A DNA stretch of 64,000 bases, taken from NCBI GenBank assembly GCA_029204225.1, contig CM055107.1, positions 2,345,218 through 2,409,217 on the forward strand, in the 5' to 3' direction. Both the position numbers and the translations under genes were made by a program. The DNA comes from Diphasiastrum complanatum. Taxonomy: Eukaryota > Streptophyta > Lycopodiopsida > Lycopodiales > Lycopodiaceae. Positions 1-11,396 of the stretch are shown in pieces. A model generated the notes under the pieces. That model was not told where the DNA came from, ran no database searches, and worked only from the letters and a program-made list of their open reading frames with translations. The first letter of the stretch is position 1. The number at the start of each line of letters is the position of its first letter.

Positions 1-849
1 GGTGTCAGTAGAAGACATGGTGACTGGACAGTAAGTGCGAGTGTATATCAAAAGGCAAAAAAAAGTTTGGAGAAAGTTTTGGTCACAATTTTTTTTTTTA
101 AGACCTCCGCTAGCACAAGTGACAAATGAATCGAATTCAGCCTACTTATAGGTGAATTTGGAGGGTCCATTACACAAAATACTAGTTTGATTGATCAGTT
201 CTGGACAAAAATTTGCAGGCTTGTTCAGTATTGTGAAAATAGCTCCCAAAATTCTCAGCGAAGGTTTTGGACAAAACTAGTAGTTTGGCGAACGTTCTGT
301 AGATCTGACGAAGGTTCAACATTCGCTTAAGGCCATCATTCGCCTAGAATCGGTAATAAATGCAAATTTGCAGGATCTGAACCTATGATCGACCTAAATC
401 TAACATTTTAAATCCATCTAGCATGTCGGCGAAGGTTCATCAGTATTGGAAGATGATCAGCGAATGTTCCCAAAAGGCCATGATACTGAACATTCGCCTA
501 AGGTAAAAACAGGTACCAACTGGTACAAAGAACGTTCGCCCAACTCAGTATGGGTATATATGAAGTAGATCTTGTCTTTGAAAACTCGGCGAACAAGTCT
601 AGAATAGTATGTGCACAAAATGACCCAAAAAGTAGTTTTCCAAGTCATTTTCCATAAAGATTCGATTCTTGAAAATACTTTCCTTCAATTTTTTCCTAAT
701 TAGATGACATTTTTGAATTTTGCTCATCAATCTTTTCATACATGTTTTTTTTGTTTTTTTTTTCATGCTGTCTTTTCCAAAAGAAAATGCCAATTAAGTA
801 GTGAAAACAAAAAATTGAAAAACAAGCAAATTAAAAGCATAGTTTGCAA
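1..849. repeat. non-coding repeat with scattered GCGAAGGTTC-like motifs
   Basis: No coding frame is convincing. The stretch carries many variants of GGCGAAGGTTC and its complement (for example near 258, 290, 310, 426, 460, 490, 530 and 590). The same motif family recurs at about 4140-4640 in the leader of gypsy G1, so this is probably non-coding sequence of a related minus-strand gypsy element lying beyond its integrase. Family membership is inferred from the shared motif only. Confidence 0.45.
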
Positions 850-993
850 TCATGCTAACTGAACTGGCGGAGCAGGTTGCCAAAACTTGCGTAGTCGGCT
901 GCCATTCACGGGAGTATCAAAATGTTTTCCATCCAAATGTTCAAGAATAACTGCTCCATAGTTCAGTATTTATTTGACTCTATACGGACCTTC
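850..993 (-). pseudogene. Ty3/gypsy integrase C-terminal fragment
   Basis: Read on the minus strand, this stretch encodes NEGPYRVK, a stop, then ILNYGAVILEHLDG and DTPVNGSRLRKFW, ending at TGA (850-852). The GPYRV...GGAV-like...LEHLDG...PVNGxRLRKF pattern is typical of the extreme C-terminus of plant gypsy integrases. One in-frame stop shows decay. It starts immediately after the end of a G-family LTR (996), so an LTR sits directly upstream of an integrase tail. That is not a normal element order and implies a recombination junction or insertion into an older element. Confidence 0.6.
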
Positions 994-995
994 AT

Positions 996-1555
996 TGTAG
1001 TGGGTTTCTTTCCTTGCCTATCCTCAACCCAAGATCTAATCAATCTAGCATCGAGGAGATGAAGTTAGTTGTCACACGTATAGATTCATTCCCATGAGAG
1101 CGATAGCATAGTTCAGATTTGAGCATGAATGGAAGATTCACATCTAATCCTTACATCCATTAACACTAGATTCACAATGAAGATAGCTTACTCTTTCTCT
1201 CTCTCTCCCTTTCTCTCTCATAAAAAGTATAAAAACATGCAATCCCAATAACAATCAGATCCAACAATTAGCAAAACACAATAAAAGCATAAGAGATGGA
1301 GGAAAAGTGATAGAGAGCAAGGACATTCATAAATCCATTTCACAAGAAAATCAATCTGCTTTATTGAAATGAAGATATGTCCATGTGTAGGAAACTCTAG
1401 TTTCCCCTTTTTATAATAGAGAGGAGGACCTTGGCCTCTGAATCCTATTGGTCCATTTCTGCCTCCCTAATTATTCAAATTTAAAAAAGAGTGGGAACCA
1501 TCCAAATTGGAGGGAAACCCAACTTTATTCACTAACTTGACATTTAGGTCACAAG
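996..1555 (-). repeat. truncated LTR of gypsy G1
   Basis: This is a close copy of the LTR at 5119-5846. It starts with the same TGTAGTGGG and keeps the CT-rich tract and the AATTTAAAAAAGAGTGGGAACC block. On the right it stops at GACATTTAGG and passes straight into gag-protease sequence (TCACAAGTATGATCC). About 160 bp that the full LTR carries on that side are missing. On the minus strand this is the 3' LTR of G1 with its 5' end deleted. Confidence 0.75.
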
Positions 1556-3894
1556 TATGATCCGTTGTTGATGACTCATCATCCTCTTTTTGAACCACTG
1601 GTTTGATAGTCCAAGTCACAGGATCAACCTTAACTGCACGTTCACGATTTTCAAAAGCGATTTTCCCAGTACCCCAGTTATGAATTACTTGCGCAACTCA
1701 TAACCGTGGGCGTCCCAATAGGACTCGGTAGACATTTGGTGCTTCTGGTAAGTCCATTACTACAAAAGTAATGACAAACTGTACTCCGGCAATTCTGACA
1801 GGTATATCTTCAACCATTCCTTGCGGATCAAGTGTTGTTTGATCAGCTAGCTTAATGGCAAAAGTCGCAGGTTTTATCTTTGTAAGGCCCCATTTTTCAC
1901 ATAGCTTTGTAGAAATCAGGAACCGCCATCTATCACAGCTGCTTCATTAGAAAATTGTCTATGCTGTATCGCCAGGGTGATATTTTTTTGTTCACTTTCC
2001 CAAGCTGCTTCGACATGGAGTACTTCATTAGATTCTTCAAATCCAGCACAAAAAAGTGGCTCCTGATGGACTTTTGGTTCAGGTTGAGTTAACTTTTGCG
2101 CTAATACTTCTTTTGCTTTTGGCACCAACTTCAGGAACTCTCCTAGTGAAATATTGATCTTACTAGATAAAATATTCATGAGCAGTTCTGTTTGCGGTGC
2201 TTCCGGTTCAGTCATCTTGAAGGGTTCTTTATGATGATGCAACTGAGAATTCATATTTGTATGTGAATATTCCGATGACTACAATGGTGAAGAATCTAGC
2301 AGCTTCAAGCTTCTCTTCTTCTTGCAGATGTTTAATCCACTGCCTCATATCCTGATATCTTCTTTTTTCTGCAGAGATTTTGATAGACTCTAGATGCTGT
2401 TAGTATATCAGTTAATGGTAAATATTGGATTTGCTACCAGTTCTTTCTACTTCTGTGCTCTGGTGACCACCATCAAGGGTACACTTGGTTTACTCTGAGC
2501 TACTGGTCTTTACTTGATTGTTATCAAACTTACAAGAGCTATAGCCGGTGGTGGCTTCGGTTTTGCTAGACACTCCTTATAGCAATGTCCATAACCACAG
2601 TCATGACAGAATGGTACAATTTTTTTTTTATTTGGACATTCTGCAACTCTGTGATTTTCTCCACATGTGAAGCATCCAAGTGGTGCTCTGGTCCAGTTTC
2701 TAGATGCTTGTTGCTGCGCGACAACATAAATAGCATATTGGTCTAAAGATCCACCTTCTTGATCATTACCATAGTTCCATTGCTCGGCACTTATATAAGG
2801 TTCTGGTTCCATCAGATTGGTAGAAGGAGCGAGGTGCTTTGGTGGGGCAGGTAAGGCTAATCGTTCCGGGTATCCAAGAGCAGATTGTCGAGGACTAGTT
2901 GTCGAATTTCCTCCATAATGTGGTTTTCGATATCCCATCTGCGCATACCGTTGCTCCGAGGATTGAAATTGCAAAAAGCAGTCTCATGATCAGGCAAATT
3001 ACACAAATGGCATATACTGATTTCCATTCGTTTTTTCAATTGAAGACACTCATTCACTTTGTGATTTCTTGTACAAATAAAACACCAGACATTTTCCCTG
3101 GTAGAAAAAGTCTTTGCAAAATTCTCAGATTCCTTGTTTGCTTGTCCATGAAAATCTTCCAATGCTTTGATCTTCTCATCAAATTGCGATTGTAACTTTT
3201 CCATTTGTTTCTGTTGGTTCTTCTCGAATTTTTCGAACTCATTGAGCATCATTTCTGCAGTAGCGTTGACATTCATTGATGCAATAGTGGTGGATGTCGT
3301 AGTGGTCTACCCTGCTGTATAAGGCAACATATTGATATTTGAATCATCGTCTGAATTTTCATCCTCCTCTCGAATTGCATCATCCATAGCATTTTGCAAA
3401 AGTGTATACTCATTATGGCGTTTCAGCTCACATCTGATCCTTTTAGGTAAACCTGACAAAAATCACATAATCATGACATTTTTGTTAATCAGCTCAGGTT
3501 CACACTCAGATCTGAGGCGTTTTACCCGTTCAATGTAATCTCGAACCATTTCTCACTTTCCCATTTTAATTTTACTTAAAAGTAGGAAAGGGTCTTCCAT
3601 AAACTTCTGAGGTTTGAACCGTGTGATAAGGACTCTTTTAATAGTCTCCCAATCTGTACGCTCAGTTTCATCTTGATTATAGTACCAATCTTGTGCTGCG
3701 TCTATTAAGGCCATAGGAAAAAGCTTAAGTTTATTTTGGGAAAAAATTTTGCCATAGACTTCACAAGATTCAGAATAGATCTGAAAAAATCTAACTGGAT
3801 CTGTTAATCCATTGTATTTGGGTAGATCCAAACAAGATGCTCTTCTAACAATGATTGGATTGACTTCCTGAGGAGCACCTCCAGGGGCAGCCAT
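1556..3894 (-). pseudogene. gypsy G1 gag and protease remnant
   Basis: The gag start is read at 3894 (MAAPGGAPQEVNP), followed by a retrotransposon-gag region with LPKYNGLTDPVRFF and AAQDWYYNQ. A Glu/Lys-rich coiled segment (about 3276-3100) follows, then four zinc knuckles in two pairs: CFICTRNHKVNEC, CHLCNLPDHETAFC, CFTCGENHRVAEC and CHDCGYGHCYKEC. The last part (2254-1916) matches the gag-protease linker of G2 and ends in VIDGGS, which resembles a retropepsin active-site region. The reading frame is broken at least three times. All reverse transcriptase, RNase H and integrase are missing: protease sequence joins the LTR at about 1555. Four knuckles is more than most gags have and may reflect a family trait or a local duplication. 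Confidence 0.75.
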
Positions 3895-5100
3895 CTTTAC
3901 AGATTAAATCAAGCAGACAATGAGATTGGATCTAGATTTTCAATCAAAATTATCTCAGATTAGATTTGCTAGATCTCTTCCACTTGACAAGAATTAGATT
4001 CCTATATCGTGAAAAATATTCCAAAATTCAACCAATCGATACTTCTCAAAAATGAAAAATCCTCAGAATCAAAATCAGACTGTATCAGATTTGACCCAAA
4101 ATTTGACAGGGACTTGATCTGGAAAATCAGCCTAAAAATAGAACTAGCAAAGGTTCCCTAGGCGAAGATTCACTCAGGGAAGGTTCAACAGTGCTATTTT
4201 TGAAGAAAAAAAAAACTCTCTAATCAGGCTTTTCTGACAAATTCTTCGGAAATAACCTTCGTCGAACTTTCAAACTCAGAATCTGACACTAGATAAGCTA
4301 GGGTAGAATTGACGAAGGTTTCTAGCACACAAAAACACAGTTTCGGTAGTTTGGCGAGGGTAAAAATAAAGATTTTCTATGAACTGGATAGGATGAATGT
4401 TCACCGAACTCAGAAATAGTAACTTACTATAAATAGCATGATTTGGAAACTCGGCGAAGGTTCTAGCGAAGAATAAAGAGTAATACTAGTATTTTCACAA
4501 ATTTGGCAAAAATATGACAATATGACAACTGATCCTCTGAGAAATCTTCTATTTTTTATATAATTCTTTGTCGGTCTGGTAGTAGATAGATCTGAATCAC
4601 ACCTATGCACAGTGAATTGGGCGAAGGTTCTTTTTCTGTATTTTAAAAAATTTGGTGATTTTTTTGTGTTTTTTGATGGTTTTTCTGATGTTTCTGGAAA
4701 TCTGTTGGGAAGGATTGTTCGTCCTTCAAGCTAAATGTTCTGTGATCAAAACCGAAGGTGCCTATACCTCGACAAATGTTTTCTAAAAGAGAAAAAAAAT
4801 TATCAGCTCTGATGACGATTTTTTGCCTCCTTCTGACCAAAATCTGACAGATTTGACCGATTTTTGTTGTTTTTTTTGATATCTCAGATCCAAATGGATA
4901 TTAAGATTGGTGATCTGAATAGCTTTCCCTGTTCCACAATCAGATTAGATTTCAAACAAGCAAATCCACTCAAATCAGGCAAATCACTCCCAAACTAATC
5001 CTAAATGCAGATTTAACACTATTCATGCCACGACAAGATGCCTAATACAAGCTAGCCATCCAACAAACATGCTGCAAACTGAAAAATTGGCGTAGCTCTC
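3895..5100 (-). other. gypsy G1 untranslated leader
   Basis: This 1.2-kb stretch lies between the primer-binding site and the gag start of G1. It has no coding potential beyond short frames. It is AT-rich, and between about 4140 and 4640 it repeats the GGCGAAGGTTC-like motif. Long leaders of this kind are usual in large plant gypsy elements. Confidence 0.6.
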
Positions 5101-5118
5101 CGGCAACGGTGCCAAAAT
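5101..5118 (-). promoter_or_regulatory. primer-binding site of gypsy G1
   Basis: On the minus strand, directly after the LTR end, the sequence reads TTTTGGCACCGTTGCCGG. This matches the TGGCRCCGTTGCCGGGG primer-binding site common in plant gypsy elements. It shows that the LTR at 5119-5846 acts as the 5' LTR for G1. Confidence 0.85.
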
Positions 5119-5846
5119 TGTAGTGGGTCTCTTTTCTTGCCTATCCTCAACCCAAGATCTAATCAATCTAGCATCGAGGAGATGAAGTTACTTGTCACAC
5201 GTAGATTCGTTCCCATGAGAGCAATAGCATAATTCAGATTTGAGCATGAATGGAAGATTCACATCTAATCCTAACATCCATTAACCCTAAGCACTAACAC
5301 TACATCCACAATGAAGATACCTTATTCTTTCTCTCTCTCTCTCTCTTTCTCTCTCATAAAAAGTATAAAAACATGCAATCTCAATAACAATCAGATCCAA
5401 CAATTAGCAAAACACAATAAAAGCATAAGAGATGGAGGAAAAGTGATAGAGAGCAAGGACATTCATAAATCCATTTCACAAAAGAACCAATCTACTTTAT
5501 TGAAATGAGATATGTCCATGTGTAGGAAACTCAAGTTTGCCCCTTTTTATAATAGAGGGGAGGACCTTGGCCTCTAAATCCTATTGGTCCATTTCTGTCT
5601 CCCTAATTATTTAAATTTAAAAAAGAGTGGGAACCATCCAAATTGGAGGGAAATCCAACTTTATTGACTAACTTGACATTTAGGCCCTGCGACATTAAAA
5701 GTCCCGCAAAAAGGCCTAAAGTCCTTTTATTGACTTTCTTATTAATCAAATAACTATGTGATCATCGGGTTGGACTTACACACGCATGGTGCCAAATCCC
5801 TCTAGCTAGGGTTAGGATTGCCTTGGGATCTGCAAACCCTCCAACA
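5119..5846 (-). repeat. full gypsy G LTR shared by G1 and G2
   Basis: The 728-bp LTR is bounded by TG (5119) and CA (5846). On the minus strand it begins TGTTGGAGGG and ends CCCACTACA. To its right the G2 integrase frame runs into it, so it is the 3' LTR of G2. To its left is a primer-binding site, so it is also the 5' LTR of G1. Related copies are at 996-1555 and, on the plus strand, 21746-22313. It contains a short CT repeat at about 5330-5355, which is hugely expanded in the 21.7-kb copy. Confidence 0.85.
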
Positions 5847-6974
5847 GTCTGTGATCTTCAATTTTTTCTTGATTAACTTGGCTTTATACATCAATGCTAG
5901 ATCTCCTTCTTTCAGGTCCTTTTTGTGTAATCGGCGATCATGCCATGCCTTATGACAGACTTTTTCTGCTGCTAACACATGAACTACCATCAATCTGGTT
6001 TCACATAATTTGTGCAAAGCTTCGTGACGCAGTTGTAAAGATTTATCGTCATCTAAACACTCTGTTGCTGCTATGCGTAGAGATGGTATTAACAATTCAA
6101 TTGGCATGACAACATCTTAATCATAAACCAGTTGAAACGGTGTTTGATTCGTTCTTCCTTTATAAGCGATCTTGAATGCCCATAATGCTACATGCAATTT
6201 ATGTTCCCAGTTAGAACAACTCGCTTCAACCGTTTTTGTCATAATAGTGCATAGAATCTTATTGGAAGATTCAGCTTGGCCATTACTCCTAGGATAATAC
6301 GGAGGAGTACTTAACCAGTGTATAACAAAAAAGTCTTCCAACAAACACTTTATTGTTTGATTAACAAAGTGTGTACCATGATCACTGACGATCTCAATAG
6401 GACATCCGAATCGAATAATGATGTCTTCATAGAGAAACTTAGCCATAGATTTTACATCAGCAACTTTAACAACTTTGGCTTCAACCCACTTGGTCACATA
6501 ATCGGTTGCTACGATGATATATCTAGCTTGAGATCCTCTTGCCGTAGGATGAATAGGACCAACATAATCCAGTCCCCATTTCTCAAATGGTGCTTGCGAT
6601 AAAACCGGATGTAAGGGTTCATAATTTTGTCGTGTAGGATGTCGTGCTCGTTGGCAAACATCACATGACTGAATATAATTTTTGGTGTCTTTATGAAGTG
6701 TAGGCCACCAACACCCTGATTGCAAAAGCTTGCGAATAGTGATATCTATAGCAAAATGTCCTCCGCCCATTCCATCATGTGAAAACATGATTAATTCAGT
6801 TATTTCATGTAGTAAAACACATCTTCGAAGAATATCATCCATTCCGCGATAATACAATTGTCCCGCAATCAATTGATAAGGTTGAGTCTTATGAATCAAT
6901 TGTCTCTTTTGTACTTCTGTCAAGGAGTCATTAGGTTGACCTAGCATTAGATACTCAACAATTCCGCTGCCCAC
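5847..6974 (-). pseudogene. gypsy G2 integrase
   Basis: This is a Ty3/gypsy integrase on the minus strand. The main frame (6974-6117) has the zinc-binding H..H..C..C region (HDGMGGGHF ... SCDVCQRA). The catalytic core shows aspartates in WGLDYVGPI and IVSDHGTHF and the glutamate in SNGQAESSNK, the three positions of the D,D-35-E triad. A stop at about 6117 separates the core from a C-terminal frame (6107-5847) that runs into the LTR. No chromodomain is visible, as in the Tat/Athila side of plant gypsy. The stop and frame changes make it non-functional. Confidence 0.8.
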
Positions 6975-8750
6975 TCAGCTACTGGTTCAACATAGAATAA
7001 CGCAGCATCTAGTAATTCATCATCCACCTCCGTATTAACTGGTGCGGATTCAATTCTTGGAATATGGTCGGCGAGATAATGTTGTTTTCCCTTTCGAACC
7101 ACAGCTCGAAAGTCAAATTCGGTCAATAACAGTAACCATCTTGCAATACGCCCTGTATTACACGTCTTGTTTACCAAGTAAAGTAATGGCTAGTGATCCG
7201 TATAAAATGCAAAGTGCGTTTCCATAAGATAATGTCTAAAATTTTTTACAGAGAAAATAATTGCTAAAGTTCTGTTGTCGAATAGTTTTTCTCTGAATCC
7301 GTAAGTTGTCGGCTTGCAAATCATATTGGATAGTCTTTCTTGTATTCAGTGTGAACATGAAATTCAATCGTCCAATCTGGAGAACACAGTATCGGTGCTG
7401 AAGCTAATGTTTTTTTTAATTTTTCAAAGGCTTCTAATGCCTCAACTGTCCAAATAGAAACAATAGTCAGTTTGTATATAGGTCTTGCAAGATCTGCAAA
7501 GAAGATAATAAAAATTTGATAATAATTCGCATGACCCATAAAGACATATACTCCACAAATTGTTTCTGGCGGTGGTAATTCCACAATGACTTTTATTTTT
7601 GAATAATCTGTTGCAATGCCATGCCTTTATACCACATGCCCAAAAACAACTCCATGAGGAAACCCATATCTGACACTTTTCTAGATTTAAGAAAATTTGG
7701 TACTTGCGACAACGATCAAATACTTTTTCTAGCTGATCCAGGTGGTCTGTATCTGTGTTATGGATTCCAAGGTCATCCAAGTATATTTCAAGGAATTTTT
7801 GTAGATAATCTTTGAAAGCAAACTGCATCACTCTTTGGAATGAACTAGGTGCATTACAGAGTCCAAAAGGCATTACTTTATAGGCATAAGTGCCCCATTC
7901 AGTCGCAAAGGCTGTCTTATGACGATCTGCATATGCAATCTTGACCTGGTTGTATCCACTGAATCCATCCAAGAGACTATAAGCTTCTGCTCCAACAAGG
8001 CGGTCCAAAATACTTTTAGTAAAAGGTAACGAAAAGTGAGACTTTCACGTCACTTTGTTCAAAGCTTTGAGATTCACACAAATTCTCAATTTTCCATTCT
8101 TCTTAGGAACAATGACAATTGGTGAAACCCATTTTGTGTCCTCGATCTCATAAATGGAGTCGGCTTCAAGCAATCTCTATAACTCTTTCTTTATCAAATC
8201 CATAACATTAGGATTACAATCGATAGAATCTTGTGACCTTTGGAACTACATCAGGTATTAAGGGTATGGTATGCTCAGTAACTAATGTCGGAATCCCTTT
8301 GAGATCTTTATAAGTCCACGCAAAGCAATCTTGATACTTAATAAGGAATTTTTGTAGCACTTGAAACTGTTCAGGAGTAAGTTGTGCTCCAACTTGTACA
8401 ATCTTTTCTGATTCTCCTGGTTCTACAAGATTCATAGGCTGCATCCTAGCTGGGCCATCATAAACATCTTTTGATTCTGACACTTGTTCTTCAGGTTCAC
8501 GATGTGCTTTTGGTAACATGAAAACCACATCATCCAGAGTATAACATTTGAAATGCTCTAGCATATCATGCTGGACTTCATCTGATTGTTCTTTGTCAAA
8601 AGGATTAGTCTTGGATCTTCTCTTAGCTTTCTTAGCAGAAATTGATCGTGGAGGCGATGACTTCCAAGAAGATAGACTCCATTTTGAAGGTGAAGACTTC
8701 CTAGATGGTGATATTTTGCTAGAACTTAAACGAATCAATCTTTTGAGGTG
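6947..8750 (-). pseudogene. gypsy G2 reverse transcriptase and RNase H
   Basis: Upstream is a Ser/Lys-rich linker (8738-8500), followed by the RT N-terminal region with QVLQKFLIKYQDCFAW. After a break at about 8210-8010 the RT palm follows (8008-7640) with LLDGFSGYNQV, MPFGLCNAPSSFQR and the active-site YLDD in FLEIYLDDLG. RT connection and RNase H pieces follow at 7584-7321 and 7177-6947 (GRIARWLLLLTEFDF, KGKQHYLADHIPR). At least three frame changes separate these blocks. Order and motifs match Ty3/gypsy pol (RT, RNase H, IN). The closest relative by gag-protease sequence is G1 in this window. Confidence 0.8.
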
Positions 8751-8889
8751 TATTTTCTCATTTTAGGACCGTATTATAATGTTTCTTAGCTTGTTTCTTC
8801 GTCATTGATCTTGTGATCTTGTCTTCCTTCAATATAACTACTTTTGGCGATTTTATTGCTGGTTCATGAGGAATATCACGTACTCCAAA

Positions 8890-9660
8890 TCTGGTAGGAT
8901 CCATGTAATTTAGAACCTATTCATCAATAAGTTCTACATTGTCATCATAAGTCAAGGCATGACTCACATGAATGAGTTCATCTTCAATCGGATTTGGTAC
9001 GAGTTCCGTTGATATCCAAGCTACGTTCAGTACAGTCAATGGAAAAGTGATAGGTGTATCCAAGGTTCGATCAAATAAAGAAATCTCGCTCAAATTGGAT
9101 TGGTTATCTTGTTGACACAGGTATCCTGCTGTACAATCAATTGTTGCAAGAGCTTGATTCCGGTTGACAATATCAGTTTGAGAGTCATAATGAACTCCCC
9201 AATTTTTTACTGGTTGGTCACATGTATGATCCATTGTTGATGAATCATCATCCTCTTTTTGGGCTATTGGTTTGATAGTCCAAGTGATTAGATCAACTTT
9301 GACTGCACGTTCACGATTTTCAAAAATGAATTTTTCGGTACCCCAGTTATGAATTACTTGCACAACACATAACCATGGGCACCCTAGTAGGACTTGGTAG
9401 ACATTTGGTGCATCAGGTAAGTCCATTACTACAAAAGTAATGACAAACTGGACTCCAACAATTTTGACAAGTATGTCTTCAACCATTTCTCATGGACGAA
9501 TTGTCGTTTGATCAGCTAGCTTAATGGAACAAGTCATAGGCTTAATTTTTGTAAGGCCTCATTTTGCACATAGCTTTGTTGAAATCAGGTTAACTCATGA
9601 ACCTCCATCTATCACGGCTGCTTCTTTAGAAAATTGCCTATGTTGTATTGGCAGAGTGAT
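8890..9660 (-). pseudogene. gypsy G2 protease region
   Basis: The minus-strand frame 9486-8917 contains VEDILVKIVGVQFVITFVV and a YQVLLGCPWL segment, typical of aspartic protease domains of plant gypsy elements (the LLGRPWL-like motif). The upstream part near 9660-9490 carries the matching active-site region, interrupted by stops. The corresponding part of G1 is at 1560-1930. Confidence 0.65.
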
Positions 9661-10440
9661 ATTTTTTTGCTCACTTTCCCAAGCTGCTCCGACACGGAGT
9701 ACCTCATTAGATTATTCAAATCCAGCACAAAAAATTGGTTCTTGATTGGCTTCTGGTTCAGTTTGAGTTAACTTTTGCACTAATACTTCTTTTGCTTTCG
9801 GCACCAATTTCAAAAATTCTCCTGATGTAATATCTATCTTACTAGACAAACTACTCATGAGGAGTTTTGTCTGCGGCACTTCTGGTTCAGTCATTTTGAA
9901 GGGTTCTTCATGATAATGCAATTGAGTATTCATATCTGTTTGTGGATTATTTGGTGGTTGCACTGGTGAAGAACGAACTTCGGCTGCTGCTCTAGCGGCT
10001 TCATCTTCTTCTTGCAAATGTTTAATCCACTGCCTCATATCCTGGTATCTCGACTTTTTCTGCATGGAGATTTGGATAGAATCCAGATGTTGTTGGTATA
10101 TTAGTTGATGGTATAGAATCAGCAGGTACTGGATCTGCTAACAATTCTTTCTGCTTATGAGCTCTAGTAACCACCATCAAAGGTATACTTGGTTCCGGTT
10201 GAACTGCTGGTCTTTGCTTGATTGTTATCAAATTTACAGGAGCTGTAGCCTGGGGTGGCTTTGGTCTCACTGAACACTCCTTGTAGTAATGCCCATAACC
10301 ACAGTCGTGACAGAATGGTACAAATTTGTCTTTTCTTGGACATTCTGCACCTCTGTGATTTTCTCCAAATGCAAAGCATCCAAGTGGCACTCTGGTCCAA
10401 TTTCTAGATGTTTGTTCTGGTGCGGCAACATAAATAACAT
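9661..10440 (-). pseudogene. gypsy G2 gag C-terminal part
   Basis: Zinc-knuckle sequence is read at 10390-10300: CFAFGENHRGAEC, where the second cysteine has become phenylalanine, and CHDCGYGHYYKEC. A linker follows (10065-9712) that is nearly the same as 2254-1916 of G1 (MTEPEVPQTKLLM, GEFLKLVPKAKEVL). The N-terminal half of gag, the leader and the 5' LTR are missing. The element stops at about 10440, where an oppositely oriented coiled-coil repeat begins. Confidence 0.75.
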
Positions 10441-10443
10441 CGT

Positions 10444-11396
10444 ACTAGGCAGACATCTTCAACTACGCTTGCACCCCCTGCTGCCATTTGCACTGAACTA
10501 CCCATCCCCCAATCCACTGATGCCCAAGCCTCCTCTTCCTCACAAGGTCAGTCTGTGACCATTGGTCATAGCTACCCAAGCCGCCTCACCCCCACACACT
10601 CATGTGATTTCACCAAATACCCAAGCTTTTATGGATATGTTCGATGATTCCAAGCTGTTGGGCCCAGATGAGATTTTTGAAATGCCCAAGAGTCTAGGAC
10701 CCTTTGATCCCCAATCCCCTAAAAAAGAATTTGAATAGTTCCATGACAGTTCTACATTTTTTATGACTCTTTTCAGATCAATCAGCAAGATGAAGCTGAA
10801 GTAGCACCGGATACCATCAGGGTCGATCATGCGGTCAAATCTCCGAAACAGTTTGACGTCATGGTGCTAGAAGGATTTGAAGGAGCAGATACTTTTGAAG
10901 AGAAAGAACTGGCCAGACACCAAAGCCAAACCAGCACCATCCCTACAAGTGTTGCTCCTACTATTGTTGCTACAACCCAAGTGGATTCTGGTGACGCATT
11001 AAGTTTAGTCTCAAACCTTGCGCGAGTGATCCAGACCATGATAGATGAAAAGAAAGACATGGACAAACGCATATCAGAATTGGGTACTGAGAATACCCTG
11101 ATAAGCCAGAAGGTCATTCAGTTGAATCGCGAGCTCAAGATTGCCAAGCAACATAAGGCCAAATCTGAAGCTGAGCTGAAGAAAGCCCAACAAACAGCTG
11201 ATGCTCTTGAAGGCCATGTGGGAACTCTTCAGGATTCATTGACAACAGCGCAAGATCAAGTGGACAAAGCGGTCCAAGATGCTAAACAATAGATCATGCT
11301 GCTGACTAGTCAATTGGACATAGCTGAGTTGAAATGTGAACGTCTTCAAGGTGAATTGGATGAGACTACCCTTGAACACGATTCTTATATTCAGAC
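10444..11396 (+). pseudogene. coiled-coil ORF of an unclassified LTR element, 5' part
   Basis: No known family was recognised. The open part (10861-11292) encodes about 143 residues: an acidic start (MVLEGFEGADTFEEKEL), a Thr/Ala-rich linker, then a long heptad-like coiled coil from about residue 50 (VSNLARVIQTMIDEKKDMDKR, ELKIAKQHKAKSEAELKKA). After a stop at 11292 the coiled coil continues (LDIAELKCERLQGELDE) up to 11396, where copia C2 is inserted; the remainder resumes at 21254. A diverged relative lies at 47690-48740 on the minus strand. It may be a structural or accessory ORF of a non-autonomous LTR element, because the 21.7-kb end abuts a G-type LTR. Confidence 0.5.

Larger units (their letters stand above)
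996..10440 (-). mobile_element. tandem gypsy pair G2-LTR-G1
   Basis: Read on the minus strand the order is G2 gag (partial), protease, RT, RNase H, integrase, a full LTR (5846-5119), G1 primer-binding site, leader, gag, partial protease and a truncated LTR. Two internal regions sharing one LTR are the expected product of unequal recombination between LTRs of the same family. A later deletion removed G1 pol. Confidence 0.7.
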
